A stretch of 64,000 bases of DNA from Planctomycetaceae bacterium (GTDB lineage: Bacteria; Planctomycetota; Planctomycetia; Pirellulales; PNKZ01), in NCBI GenBank assembly GCA_016793115.1, contig JAEUIN010000407.1:1-64000 (forward strand), written 5' to 3'. Below the pieces are notes generated by a model. The model was given only the letters and a program-made list of their open reading frames with translations, did no database searches and was not told the DNA's origin. Positions 31,332-40,218 of this stretch are shown piece after piece. The stretch's first letter is position 1; each line of letters opens with the position of its first letter. The translations under genes and the position numbers were made by a program.

Positions 31332-33578
31332 TTAGTAAGTCTTCGGGTAGAGGCTGTGCAGCCGCAGGATTTGTTGGAGCTTGGTGTCGGGCGGATTGGC
31401 TCGCAAAACTTCCGGCGGATTGAAGCTGCCGAGCGTGCCGACGCCGTCGGGCGAATTGGGGTGCAAGCTCAAGTCGCGGAGCAAATCGCTGTTGAGCGCC
31501 GCCGATTCGGCCGGCGTGTTGAACACGTACGGTCGAATCATGATTACGAGCTCGGTCCGCGTCCGGTTCGTCTGTTGACGGCGGAAGAGATAGCCGACGA
31601 CCGGCAGCTTGCCGAGCACCGGCACTTCTTCGCGAACGTCGAACAGGCCTTCTTGAATCAAGCCGCCGATGGCCACGGCAAGCCCGTCTTTGGCCACGAT
31701 CGTGCCGCTGACGACGCGGGTGTCGAGCACGTCGATCGGCTGAGCGACTTGGTTTCCCTGAGCGTTGATCAGCGGGATCGTGGCTCCGGCGTTGATCACT
31801 TGCGAATTCTGTTGAGAGACGCGGAGCGTCACCGTGCGGTCGGCGTTGATATTGGGCGTCACCAGCAGGCCTTGGCCGACTTGCGTGAGCTGCGTTTGCG
31901 GCGACGGCTGAATCGAAGTCGTGCCGCCGACGTTGGCCACCGCGCCCGACTGCGTGTAGCCGACGACGAGCGGCACCTGTTGGCCGATGAAGATATGGCT
32001 GACTTCGTTATTGGCCGTGAGCAGGAGCGGCGTCGCGAGATTCGTCACCCGGTTGTTGTTTTCCAAGAGCTGAATGCGGGCCCGAAAGTTGGCATTGACG
32101 AATTGGAACGTCAAGTCGCGATCGGTCGGGCCGGCGTCGAGACCGGTGGGAAACGTGCTGCGGGGGAAACCGATGCCCGCTTGGCTGTTACGTCGGGCCG
32201 CGTCGGGCAAGATGTCCGTCGCCGGAGCGATGATGTTGCCGGCCGTGAACCCGGCGGCGACCGTCGAGCCGTCGGAGAATTCCCAGTCGAAGATCGACGT
32301 GAAGCGGTCGCCCAAGTCGAGTTCCATGACTTTGACTTCGAGCAGCACCAACGGCGTGGGCACGTCCAGCGTTTGGATCAGTTCACGGATGCGGGCCATG
32401 ATCTGTTCGTCGCCGGTGCGGACGATCACTTGGTTGTTGCGGCGAATCACGGTGACGTAGATTCGCGCGCTGCGCGAACGCATCAATTCGTCGATTGTCG
32501 CCCGATCTTCCGCCGTGGCGTCGGCACGAGCTTGCTCGAGGCGTTGAATCTGTTCGGGCGTGAGTCCCTCGATCGGCTGAAATTGCTCGTTGGGGTCGAA
32601 TGTTTGGCCGGGGCCGAAGCCTCCGGCGCCGCTGCCGCCGAACCCGGTCCCCGCGCCGAACCCGCCGCCGAATCCGCCGATGCCGCCGCCGCCGAACCCG
32701 CCGACGCCTCCGAATCCTCCGCCGCCGAACCCGCCGCCCGCGCCTGTGAACCCGCCGACGCCTCCTTGCACGCCGCCGACGCCGCCGTTGGCGCCGCCGC
32801 CCGTGAGGCCGGCCTGCTGATTGAACGCTTGGAGCAACGAGTAGCGGCTGAAACGCTGCTGGAGATCTTGGCTGGTGAGCGAGTCGCCCACCAGGAAGCT
32901 GCCGTAGTTGAGCTGGACGCGGTCGCCGAACAGGCTTTGCAGCGCGATCGCCACATCGACGGGATTAGGATAGAGCAGCGTAAAGACTTCGGTCTTCTCT
33001 TCACGGAAGCTGCCGAGATCGGCGTCGTACTCCTCCGTCGTGTAGATCCGCACGATGCCGGTACCGGTATCGCGGCGATAGAAAAGTCCGTGGGTCTTCG
33101 TGAGCGTGTCGATCGCCGTCATGGCGTCGATGTTCGGCAAATAAACCGAGATGAGCGTCGACGCGGCCGACGAGGAGGCCGCGAGTTTCAGTCCCGTCTG
33201 GTCGGACAGCACGCGGAGCGCTTCACCGAGCGGCATTTGCCGAAACTCGACCAGTTCGAGCAGCGGGCTCGACGGAACGATTTCGGTCGCGGCGCTCGAG
33301 GAAGGCGCTGCATTGTCCGGTATCCCGTCGATCGGCACCGAGCCTTCGCGGACCGTTTCACCGGAGAGCGCGGAAGCGGACCCGTCGGAGATTAGTTCGG
33401 CGGCGGGCAAGGGGAGCGGCTGCGACGTGAGCGATTCGCCGGCGGCGGGAAGCGGCGGCAGCGCGGGATCGGCGTCTTGCGCGAACAGAGTCGACGCGCC
33501 GACTAAGCCGGCAAGCAAACCGCCCAAGAGCAGCGGCGCGAGCTGGGCCGGTAGGTCGTTCTTTAGTCGTCCGTCCAT
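31332..33578 (-). CDS. gspD: Type II secretion/type IV pilus secretin (GspD/PilQ-like)
   Basis: Outer membrane channel of 748 residues. A signal peptide (LLLGGLLAGLVGASTLFAQ) is followed by N-domains (MPLGEALRVLSDQTGLKLA; YVTVIRRNNQVIVRTGDEQIMARIRELIQTLD). The C-terminal secretin barrel has VPLLVGYTQSG, VAIGGLIQEG and VPVLGKLPVVGYLFRRQQTNRTRTELVIMIRPYV. Between them, encoded at about 32590-32820, is a Gly-rich repeat stretch (GGFGGGGFGGVGGFGGGG and similar), unusual inside a secretin and probably flexible. I chose the ATG at 33578 because AAGAAGG lies 8 bases before it; ATGs at 33584 and 33608 are alternatives. Confidence 0.93.
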   Translation of the reverse strand: MDGRLKNDLPAQLAPLLLGGLLAGLVGASTLFAQDADPALPPLPAAGESLTSQPLPLPAAELISDGSASALSGETVREGSVPIDGIPDNAAPSSSAATEIVPSSPLLELVEFRQMPLGEALRVLSDQTGLKLAASSSAASTLISVYLPNIDAMTAIDTLTKTHGLFYRRDTGTGIVRIYTTEEYDADLGSFREEKTEVFTLLYPNPVDVAIALQSLFGDRVQLNYGSFLVGDSLTSQDLQQRFSRYSLLQAFNQQAGLTGGGANGGVGGVQGGVGGFTGAGGGFGGGGFGGVGGFGGGGIGGFGGGFGAGTGFGGSGAGGFGPGQTFDPNEQFQPIEGLTPEQIQRLEQARADATAEDRATIDELMRSRSARIYVTVIRRNNQVIVRTGDEQIMARIRELIQTLDVPTPLVLLEVKVMELDLGDRFTSIFDWEFSDGSTVAAGFTAGNIIAPATDILPDAARRNSQAGIGFPRSTFPTGLDAGPTDRDLTFQFVNANFRARIQLLENNNRVTNLATPLLLTANNEVSHIFIGQQVPLVVGYTQSGAVANVGGTTSIQPSPQTQLTQVGQGLLVTPNINADRTVTLRVSQQNSQVINAGATIPLINAQGNQVAQPIDVLDTRVVSGTIVAKDGLAVAIGGLIQEGLFDVREEVPVLGKLPVVGYLFRRQQTNRTRTELVIMIRPYVFNTPAESAALNSDLLRDLSLHPNSPDGVGTLGSFNPPEVLRANPPDTKLQQILRLHSLYPKTY

Positions 33579-33626
33579 GGACATAACCTTCTTCGCTCCG
33601 ACGCTCATCCATGAGCGTCGACTTCG

Positions 33627-34154
33627 TTAGTGCAGCGTGATCGTTTGATTACGTTTCAAAACTTCAAGCTTCAGTTCCGTGGGTGAAAGCTCCACGACTT
33701 TGAGCTGCACCCCGGTGGGCAAGTCGGCCGTACCGGGTAGATGAATTTCCGAACCAAGCCGCACGGTGAGCGAGCGGCCGCCGACGTCGACCACTGCGAC
33801 CGGCGGGCGGTCCTTGGTGAAGACGCGAGCGCGGATTTGCATTTCGGGGATCAAGGGCGCGGCCGGGGCGGCCGTCGTCTGCCGGCCGGCGTTTTGGTCG
33901 ATCAAGTCGCGAATCGCAGGCCCGGGCACGGTCGGGTCGTTCAACGGACGCGCGCCTTGGGCCGAGCCGCGATTGTCCGGCGGCAGCGATAAGTCTTCCG
34001 GCCGCGGCGGTCGCGCCGCCGGAGGAGTCGGCGTCGGCGGCGGAGATGTCCGCGTCGGGGCAGGCGCCGCGCCGGACGGAACTTGTTGCGCGAAAAGCGA
34101 AACGGCGCTCAAGGCGACGACGCCTACGGCCGATAACAGGCGGCGAGCCGACAT
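33627..34154 (-). CDS. GspC/PilP-like periplasmic protein of the secretion system
   Basis: A 175-residue protein with a signal peptide (LLSAVGVVALSAVSLFAQ) and a Pro-rich linker (PPPTPTPPAARPPRPEDLSL). A C-terminal beta domain follows (IRARVFTKDRPPVAVVDVGGRSLTVRLGSEIHL), resembling the HR/PilP domains that connect the inner-membrane platform to the secretin. The start ATG at 34154 is one base after the GspF stop and has GGAGGAG about 6 bases upstream, both strongly supporting it. The gene precedes the secretin gene, as gspC/pilP genes often do. Assignment is by context and fold pattern, not by close sequence match. Confidence 0.72.
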   Translation of the reverse strand: MSARRLLSAVGVVALSAVSLFAQQVPSGAAPAPTRTSPPPTPTPPAARPPRPEDLSLPPDNRGSAQGARPLNDPTVPGPAIRDLIDQNAGRQTTAAPAAPLIPEMQIRARVFTKDRPPVAVVDVGGRSLTVRLGSEIHLPGTADLPTGVQLKVVELSPTELKLEVLKRNQTITLH

Positions 34155-34155
34155 C

Positions 34156-35373
34156 TTAAGCTCCTCCGGCGCTGAACAACGCCATAAAGAAAGCGATGTA
34201 GACGAAACCGACGATGCCGCCGACGACGACGATGATGCACGGCTCGATGAGCGCGCTGAGCCGGCGAATCGCCGATTGGAGCTGAGCTTCATGGAACTTC
34301 GCCACCTCGTCGAGAACCTCGTCAATCGTCCCGGCCGATTCGCCGACGGCCACCATGCGGGCCAACATCGGCGTAAATGCATGGTCGGCCGCAAGCGGAT
34401 CGGCTAGCGTGCCTCCTTGCATCACAGCCTGGCGCGCCGCGACGACGCGGCCTGCTAGGTAGCGATTGTTCAGGAGATCTTCTACGGTGCGGAGTCCTTC
34501 GAGCAACGTGATCCCGCTGCGAACCAGGATGCCGAGCGCTCGTGAGAACGAAGCCGTTCCGGCCAGGCGAAGCAAATTGCCGATGACAGGTATTCGCAAC
34601 GCATGGCGGTCGACGGCTAAACGACCGAAGGGGCTGCAGTATAGGACGATCGATGCGACGGTCAATATCAACGCCCCGCCCACGATGTGCACCGCATGAT
34701 TGCGGACCCAATCCGAAACGTCGACGAGCAACTGCGTCATTCCCGGCAGCTGCCGACCCATCCCTTCGAGGAACGTCTTCAGCTTCGGAATGACGCCGAC
34801 GACCATGAACGCCGTGACGCCGAACGACGCCAGCAATACCAGCATGGGATAGGAGAGCGCGGTGATGAGGCTGTTGCGGAGCAAGCGGCGTCGCTCCAGC
34901 GTATCGGCGCCGCGCTCCATCGACACTTCCAGGCTCCCCGTTTGCTCGCCGACGCGCACTAGTTGCACCAGCAAGTTCGGGAAGCAGCCCACTTCCTGCA
35001 TCGCCTCGGCAAAGCCGGCGCCTTCTTGAATGCGGGCGGCGATCCGCTCCCAGGCCCGCCGCAACGACGCGCGGTTCGCTTGCTTCGCCACGGCTTGCAA
35101 CCCGGTCAGCAACGTGAGCCCGCCGCGCAGCATCACCGCCAGCTGCTTGCAACTGACTTCGATGTCGATCGAGCGGGGCGGCAGACGCTCCAGCGGATTG
35201 ATCCGCTTCCACATTTCCTCGACGGTCAGTTCCGCCTCGCCGACGCGGACGTCGACCGGCATCCAGCCGCGCTGCCGCAAGCTCTGCACGGCCAAGGCCG
35301 GAGAAGCCGCTTCCAACTGCCCGGCATGCGGGCGACCGGCTGCGTCGCGAGCGCGAAACTGAAAAGTGGGCAT
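34156..35373 (-). CDS. gspF: Type II secretion/type IV pilus inner-membrane platform protein (GspF/PilC)
   Basis: A 405-residue polytopic protein with the typical duplicated T2SSF domain. The N-terminal segment FQFRARDAAGRPHAGQLEA is canonical. The first domain has QLAVMLRGGLTLLTGLQAVAKQ and a helix at LSYPMLVLLASFGVTAFMVV. The second has FSRALGILVRSGITLLEGL and MVAVGESAGTIDEVLDEVAKF. The C-terminal helix is CIIVVVGGIVGFVYIAFFMALF. It anchors the ATPase and pseudopilus in the inner membrane. It lies 43 bases after GspE and one base before the GspC-like gene. Confidence 0.95.
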   Translation of the reverse strand: MPTFQFRARDAAGRPHAGQLEAASPALAVQSLRQRGWMPVDVRVGEAELTVEEMWKRINPLERLPPRSIDIEVSCKQLAVMLRGGLTLLTGLQAVAKQANRASLRRAWERIAARIQEGAGFAEAMQEVGCFPNLLVQLVRVGEQTGSLEVSMERGADTLERRRLLRNSLITALSYPMLVLLASFGVTAFMVVGVIPKLKTFLEGMGRQLPGMTQLLVDVSDWVRNHAVHIVGGALILTVASIVLYCSPFGRLAVDRHALRIPVIGNLLRLAGTASFSRALGILVRSGITLLEGLRTVEDLLNNRYLAGRVVAARQAVMQGGTLADPLAADHAFTPMLARMVAVGESAGTIDEVLDEVAKFHEAQLQSAIRRLSALIEPCIIVVVGGIVGFVYIAFFMALFSAGGA

Positions 35374-35416
35374 GAGGATAGCTACGCGGAATTCGAAGCG
35401 ATGAGCGAGGAGGCGG

Positions 35417-36937
35417 CTACCAGACGGTGACGGCCGAGAGCGCGTCGCGCGGCGTCGTCAGACCTTGCATGAGTTTTTCGAGGGTGTCGTCGGTCAAACG
35501 CGGCACTTTGTGTTCGCGGGTGTGGGCGATGATTTCGGCTTCTTCCGCGCCGTCGGCGATCTTGCGCGCCAGCGGTTCGTCGATCGGCAGCAGTTCGAAG
35601 ACACCGAGTCGCCCGCAATAGCCCCGGTTGGCGCAGTACATGCACCCGACCGGTTCGTAGACGGTCGCGCCGACGGCCTCGGGGTGATCGAGGGCCAAGG
35701 CTTCTGCGGCGGTGAGTTCGCGCGGTTTGCGGCAGTGTTTGCAAAGCCTGCGAACCAAGCGTTGGGCCACGGCCAGCCGTACGGTCGCGGCCGTGAGATA
35801 CCGATCGACGCCCATATCGCTCAAGCGCGTGATCACGCTCGCCGCGCTGTTCGTGTGCAGCGTGCTCAAGACGAGGTGACCGGTCAGCGACGCCTTGATG
35901 GCGACGTCGGCCGTTTCGCGGTCGCGAATTTCGCCGATCATCACGACGTCGGGATCGTGCCGCAAGACGCTCCGCAGCGCCTTCGAAAAACTCACTTTAT
36001 CGGCCGAGTCGACCTCGACCTGCGCCACGCCTTGAATGCCGTACTCGATCGGATCTTCGATCGTGACGATGTTCCATTCGTCGTGCGCGATGAGCTTGCG
36101 CAGCGCCGCGTAGAGCGTCGTCGTTTTGCCGCTGCCGGTCGGTCCGGTCAGGAGGATCATGCCGTGCGGCTTGTTGATCGCGTCTTCGAAGGTGGACAAA
36201 TCGCGGGCGTTCATGCCGAGCCGTTCGAGCGTCAGCGACTCGGTTTGCAAGGCCAGCAAACGCAGCGTCATGCGCTCGCCGTATTTCGTCGGCAACGTGG
36301 CGACGCGGATGTCGACCGCTTGGCCCGTCGGGCCGAACTTGTGGCTGAAGCGGCCGTCTTGCGGAGCGCGCTTTTCGGCGATGTCCATGCCGCCCAGCAC
36401 TTTGAAGCGACTGACGAGACCGTTGTGCAGCGCGATCGGAAACTTGCGGTACTTCTCCAACTGCCCGTCGACGCGGAACCGCACCTGCATCGTTTCTTCG
36501 TACGGATCGATATGCACGTCGGACGCTTGCCGCACGATCGCGGCGTGCAGCAGTTCGTCGCACAGGCCGGTCGAGTCTTTCGAGTCGGCCTCGGCCGAGC
36601 GCGGGTCGATGCGGCCGCGCGTCGGCACGATCACAGCCGACGAGCCTTTGCCGTCGCCGTAGATGCGCGTCAGGGCGCGCTTCAGCGATTCCGGCTCCGC
36701 GCCTTGGGCTTGCACCGGTTGTTCGAACAACCGCTGCACGGCCTGCAGCGCACCGGAATCGGCTTCGTCGGCGCAAGCGACGAATACTTGTCCTTCGACG
36801 ACGGCGAACGGCAGCACTTGGCGGCGCAGCGCGAGCGCCGGCGGAACGCGCAGCGCGCAGTTCGGGTCGACGCGCACTTGGTCCATGTCGAGCAGGTTCT
36901 TCGCGGCGCCGGAGCGCGCGTCGGGGGCGATGCTCAT
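35417..36937 (-). CDS. gspE: Type II secretion/type IV pilus assembly ATPase (GspE/PilB)
   Basis: Hexameric extension ATPase of 506 residues that powers pseudopilus assembly. The N-terminal MshEN-like part (LLDMDQVRVDPNCALRVPP) is followed by HIDPYEETMQVRFRVDGQL, the Walker A GPTGSGKTTTLYAALRKL, the Asp box IVTIEDPIEYGIQGVAQVEV, Walker B VMIGEIRDRETADVA and the His box GHLVLSTLHTNSA. A four-Cys zinc element sits near the C-terminus (CKHCRKP and later GCMYCANRGYCG). The ATG at 36937 overlaps the PilT-like stop as ATGA. The frame is open upstream to 37381, but that part is a shadow of the PilT gene. Confidence 0.95.
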   Translation of the reverse strand: MSIAPDARSGAAKNLLDMDQVRVDPNCALRVPPALALRRQVLPFAVVEGQVFVACADEADSGALQAVQRLFEQPVQAQGAEPESLKRALTRIYGDGKGSSAVIVPTRGRIDPRSAEADSKDSTGLCDELLHAAIVRQASDVHIDPYEETMQVRFRVDGQLEKYRKFPIALHNGLVSRFKVLGGMDIAEKRAPQDGRFSHKFGPTGQAVDIRVATLPTKYGERMTLRLLALQTESLTLERLGMNARDLSTFEDAINKPHGMILLTGPTGSGKTTTLYAALRKLIAHDEWNIVTIEDPIEYGIQGVAQVEVDSADKVSFSKALRSVLRHDPDVVMIGEIRDRETADVAIKASLTGHLVLSTLHTNSAASVITRLSDMGVDRYLTAATVRLAVAQRLVRRLCKHCRKPRELTAAEALALDHPEAVGATVYEPVGCMYCANRGYCGRLGVFELLPIDEPLARKIADGAEEAEIIAHTREHKVPRLTDDTLEKLMQGLTTPRDALSAVTVW

Positions 36938-38139
36938 CGAAGGGCTCCGGTCGTTCGCAGGTGCGGGCCGCGCGGCGTCTGCAAGCGCGCGAGGCGTTCC
37001 ATCACCAACGAGGGGTTGCGCGACATCGTCGAGGCGGTTTGTTCGGTGATCCAGCGCGTGTGGCAGAGTTGCGCGAGGCTTTCGTCGAGCGTCTGCATGC
37101 CCGCCGAAGAGCCGGCTTCCATCGCCGAATAGATTTGCGACGCTTTCCCGGTGGCGATCAAATTGTTCACCGCGCCGGTCGCGGTGAGCACTTCGCTGAC
37201 CACGACGCGCCGCCGGCGGACGATGCCGTCGGCGCCTGCGCCGAGCAATCCGCGATCGCCGTCGGCCACGAGCAAATGTTGCGCGATGATCGCGCGCAAG
37301 ACGAGCGAGAGTTGGCGGCGGACGCCGTTTTGTTCTTCGGCCGGAAACACCGAAGTCAGACGTTCGATCGTGCCGACGCAATCGCCGGCGTGGACCGTGG
37401 TGAACACGAGGTGGCCCGTTTCGGCCGCGGTGATCGCCGTGCGAATCGTGTTCAAATCACGGATTTCGCCCACGAGGATGACGTCGGGGTCTTGCCGCAA
37501 CGAGGCGACCAGCGCGTCGTTGAAGCCGCCGGCGTCGAGCCCCACCTGGCGCTGATTCACCAGGCTCTGCGACGACTTGTGCAAATACTCGATGGGATCT
37601 TCGATCGTGACGATGTGGGCGCGTCGCGTTTGGTTGATTCGATCGATCAGCGTGGCGAGCGTCGTGCTTTTGCCCGCTCCGGTCGGCCCGGCGACGATCA
37701 CCAAGCCGTCGGGCAGCGAGCACAGGTCGTACAGCGTTTCCGGCAGGCCGAGGTCGCCCAAAGTGCGGAACCGATCTTCCAAACGCCGCAGCGCGATCGA
37801 GAGCTGCGCCTGCCGGCGAAACACGTTGAAGCGAAAGCGGGTGCCGTCGGCGGCCGTGAGCGCGCCGTCGACCGAGCCGGTCGTGCCGAGCGTCGACATA
37901 TCGAAGCCGCGGCAGAGAATCTCGGCCATGGCTTGAGTCATGTCGGCGTCGAGAATGCCCGCCGCCGTTTGCTGCTCCAGTACGCCGTGCACGCGCAAGT
38001 GAGCCGGCAACCCGGGCGCGATGTGCAGATCGGAGGCGTCTTTGGCGACGCAGTCGTTCATCAACGTCGCGAGCAAGCGCTCGGCGGCCGACGACGATTC
38101 GGCGGCGATCCGGTTTTCTTGGACTTCGGTGAGTTTCAT
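36934..38139 (-). CDS. PilT-like twitching/retraction ATPase
   Basis: A 401-residue PilT/PilU family ATPase. Motifs are KDASDLHIAPGLPAHLRVHG, Walker A VAGPTGAGKSTTLATLIDRI, HIVTIEDPIEYLHKSSQSLVNQRQVG, Walker B DVILVGEIRDLNTIRTAITAAETGHLVFTTVHAGD and the C-terminal GMQTLDESLAQL, the PilT-specific tail. In true pili it disassembles the fibre. Finding it inside one operon with GspE and GspL/M-like genes suggests a retractable or pilus-like machine. I took the ATG at 38139 (MKLTEVQENR); a TTG at 38184 would overlap the preceding gene. Confidence 0.9.
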   Translation of the reverse strand: MKLTEVQENRIAAESSSAAERLLATLMNDCVAKDASDLHIAPGLPAHLRVHGVLEQQTAAGILDADMTQAMAEILCRGFDMSTLGTTGSVDGALTAADGTRFRFNVFRRQAQLSIALRRLEDRFRTLGDLGLPETLYDLCSLPDGLVIVAGPTGAGKSTTLATLIDRINQTRRAHIVTIEDPIEYLHKSSQSLVNQRQVGLDAGGFNDALVASLRQDPDVILVGEIRDLNTIRTAITAAETGHLVFTTVHAGDCVGTIERLTSVFPAEEQNGVRRQLSLVLRAIIAQHLLVADGDRGLLGAGADGIVRRRRVVVSEVLTATGAVNNLIATGKASQIYSAMEAGSSAGMQTLDESLAQLCHTRWITEQTASTMSRNPSLVMERLARLQTPRGPHLRTTGALR

Positions 38140-38159
38140 AAATTCGCGACGTAGCGGCG

Positions 38160-38756
38160 TTAGATCCAAAGCAGCAGAGTCCAACTCCGCCAGTCGGTGT
38201 CGATCTTCGATTCCGACATCGTCAGACTGATCGGAATGACCGGCGATTCCGATTTGTGTAGCGTTTCCAACGTCGCCACGACGTCGGAATAGCGGCCGTA
38301 AAAGCGGATTTGCCAGAGTCGTTTGTCGCCGCGCGAATTCGTGCCGACGAGCTTCCGCACCGTTTCGTCGAACATCGGCGACAGTTGTCCCTCGCCCTCC
38401 AGCGGCGACTCTTCAAACGGGTACAGACCCTGGCTCCACAGCATCGCCGACAGCCGGCGCAAGGCCTGCGTGCGAATCACCGGCGGCGGGTTGCCCACCG
38501 CGGCGAGTTCGGCGCGCCGCTCGGCGAGGCGGGCCTTATCGGCCTTGAGTTCGTCTTGTTTCTTGCGCAGCTTTTCGAGTTCGACCAACTGCACGCCGAC
38601 CGCTTCCGGCGGCAGGGCCGATAGCTCGGTCGCAGCCAAGTCGGCACGCGCCGCTTCCAGGTCTTTGTGGCGATTGAAGACCATGAAGTAGCCTGCGCCG
38701 ATCAGAATCGTCGGCAGCAGCACGGCCAGCACGCGTTCACGAGCGGCTTTATCCAT
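38160..38756 (-). CDS. GspM/PilO-like inner-membrane assembly protein
   Basis: A 198-residue bitopic protein. A short cytoplasmic start (MDKAARERV) leads to one membrane helix (VLAVLLPTILIGAGYFMVF) and a coiled coil (LEAARADLAATELSALPPEA..., LEKLRKKQDELKADKARLAERRAEL). The periplasmic domain ends in LWQIRFYGRYSDVVATLETLHKSESPVIPISLTMS, a ferredoxin-like pattern typical of PilO/GspM. It sits directly after the GspL-like gene, which is the conserved gene order for this pair. A GTG at 38768 is an alternative start. Confidence 0.8.
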   Translation of the reverse strand: MDKAARERVLAVLLPTILIGAGYFMVFNRHKDLEAARADLAATELSALPPEAVGVQLVELEKLRKKQDELKADKARLAERRAELAAVGNPPPVIRTQALRRLSAMLWSQGLYPFEESPLEGEGQLSPMFDETVRKLVGTNSRGDKRLWQIRFYGRYSDVVATLETLHKSESPVIPISLTMSESKIDTDWRSWTLLLWI

Positions 38757-38794
38757 GGAAATACTCACGATCCATAAGGTGTCTCATCGCTCGC

Positions 38795-40216
38795 TTAGCG
38801 CTCCGCTCCGACCACGGTCCCTTGCAGCGGCGTCGGCTCACCGTCGACGCCGCCGGCCGGACCTTTCGGCACAGCGTGGTCATGCAGCCGGAGTTCGAAG
38901 GTCCAAGGCCCGCCGTCGTCCAGTTGGTTGCGGGCCGTCTGTTTGGGCGGATCGACCGTCCAGCCGAGACGCTGCAGATCGGTCGACATTCCTTCGGCCA
39001 GCACGCTGATGTGCTCCGGATGCATCGTGACGCCGGTCAGCTTCACTTCGCGGCCGGTGCCGTCGATACGTTGCAACACCCAGTCGTGATTCGAATCGTC
39101 GGCCAGGCGACGGAGCAATTCCGACAAGCGGCGGCGATGCGAATCAAACACCTCTTCCGCTTGCTTGACTTGGGCGGCGAGTTTGTCGCGCTCCGCCGAA
39201 GTCGTCTTCATGTCTTTCTCGATCGTCGCCGCCTGGGTCTTCATCAAGGCGATTTGTTGACCGGGCGCCGCGAGCCGCGTTTTCTCCGCGGCGATCGTCG
39301 AAAGCTCGCTTTCGATCCACCGCGTATGGCCGTAACAAACGCCGAGAGCCGCAATCGCGAGCACGACGGAAATCGCGGCGCGCTGCTGCTTAGAAAGCGG
39401 TTTAACTTCCGCCGGAACCACCGGCACGGCAGGCTCTTTCGCCGCCAGCGTGCGGTTCCAGGCCGCGAGCCAGCGCCGCAACACGGTTTCGTCCGACAAC
39501 GTGAAGTATTCGTCGGCCGCGGCGTCGAGCGGCAAGCGGCCTTCGGCGACGAGCGCCGCCGCTTGGCCCGCACCGCTCTCGCGCTTCCAACTGTCGACCG
39601 CGTCGTACCAGCCGGCGGCGGAACCGGAATCGTCGACGCGGGCTCGCGTCACCACGCCTTCACGGGCGACGATCCGCAGCGTCGCGCCGGGCCAATACTC
39701 GACGCGCCCCGACAACACGGCCGGCGGTTGCTCTTCCAGCGTTTGCGGCACGCCGCCCGGGTGCAGCACGCCGGCAAGCCGGCCGCCGGCGGCGCGCACG
39801 GCGTCTTGAATCTGATCCCGTACCGCGGTCGGAATTTGGGTAATCCAATACAGCCGCTGTCCGGCCGTTTCCCCGAGCGACGTCGTCGCCGTGACCGACT
39901 CGAACGCGCTCATGTTCGAGAGCGGCTCGGCTTCGAAGGCCAGCGTTTGCAGCAGTTCGGCCGAACTCATGCCGTGCGTGGTCGTCGCGGCCACGCCGAG
40001 CGTGTGCGTCCAAGCGTCCGCCAACAGCACGAACGTGCGGCCCGGCTTGCGGCGCTCGGCCGCGAGCGCCATCTCGACGAGCGTCGCAGTTTCGTCGATA
40101 TGCGGCCGCTCGCGAATCGCCAGCGCCGTCGGTTCCGCGGCCGTAGCGCCGGCGAAATCGGCGCGAATCAGCCGATCGCGAGTGACGACGACGAGCGTGG
40201 TGGACTTTTGCAGCAC
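38795..40216 (-). CDS. GspL-like or PilM-PilN-like inner-membrane platform protein
   Basis: A 473-residue protein. Residues 1-270 look like the actin-like cytoplasmic domain of GspL/PilM (TTLVVVTRDRLIRADFAG, FVLLADAWTHTLGVA). One membrane helix (AAISVVLAIAALGVCYG, about 300) and a long coiled coil (LSTIAAEKTRLAAPGQQIAL ... RRRLSELLRRLADD) follow. The C-terminal domain is PilN/GspL-like (DWVLQRIDGTGREVKLTGVTMHPEHISVLAEGM). The start is a GTG at 40216, two bases after the upstream pseudopilin stop; upstream in-frame codons belong to that gene's shadow. It should link GspE to the GspM-like protein. Confidence 0.8.
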   Translation of the reverse strand: MLQKSTTLVVVTRDRLIRADFAGATAAEPTALAIRERPHIDETATLVEMALAAERRKPGRTFVLLADAWTHTLGVAATTTHGMSSAELLQTLAFEAEPLSNMSAFESVTATTSLGETAGQRLYWITQIPTAVRDQIQDAVRAAGGRLAGVLHPGGVPQTLEEQPPAVLSGRVEYWPGATLRIVAREGVVTRARVDDSGSAAGWYDAVDSWKRESGAGQAAALVAEGRLPLDAAADEYFTLSDETVLRRWLAAWNRTLAAKEPAVPVVPAEVKPLSKQQRAAISVVLAIAALGVCYGHTRWIESELSTIAAEKTRLAAPGQQIALMKTQAATIEKDMKTTSAERDKLAAQVKQAEEVFDSHRRRLSELLRRLADDSNHDWVLQRIDGTGREVKLTGVTMHPEHISVLAEGMSTDLQRLGWTVDPPKQTARNQLDDGGPWTFELRLHDHAVPKGPAGGVDGEPTPLQGTVVGAER

Positions 40217-40218
40217 GA

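Noticed and set aside
31356..33395. 679-codon plus-strand ORF opposite the secretin
   Set aside because: Antisense shadow of a clear secretin; Arg-rich composition without motifs.
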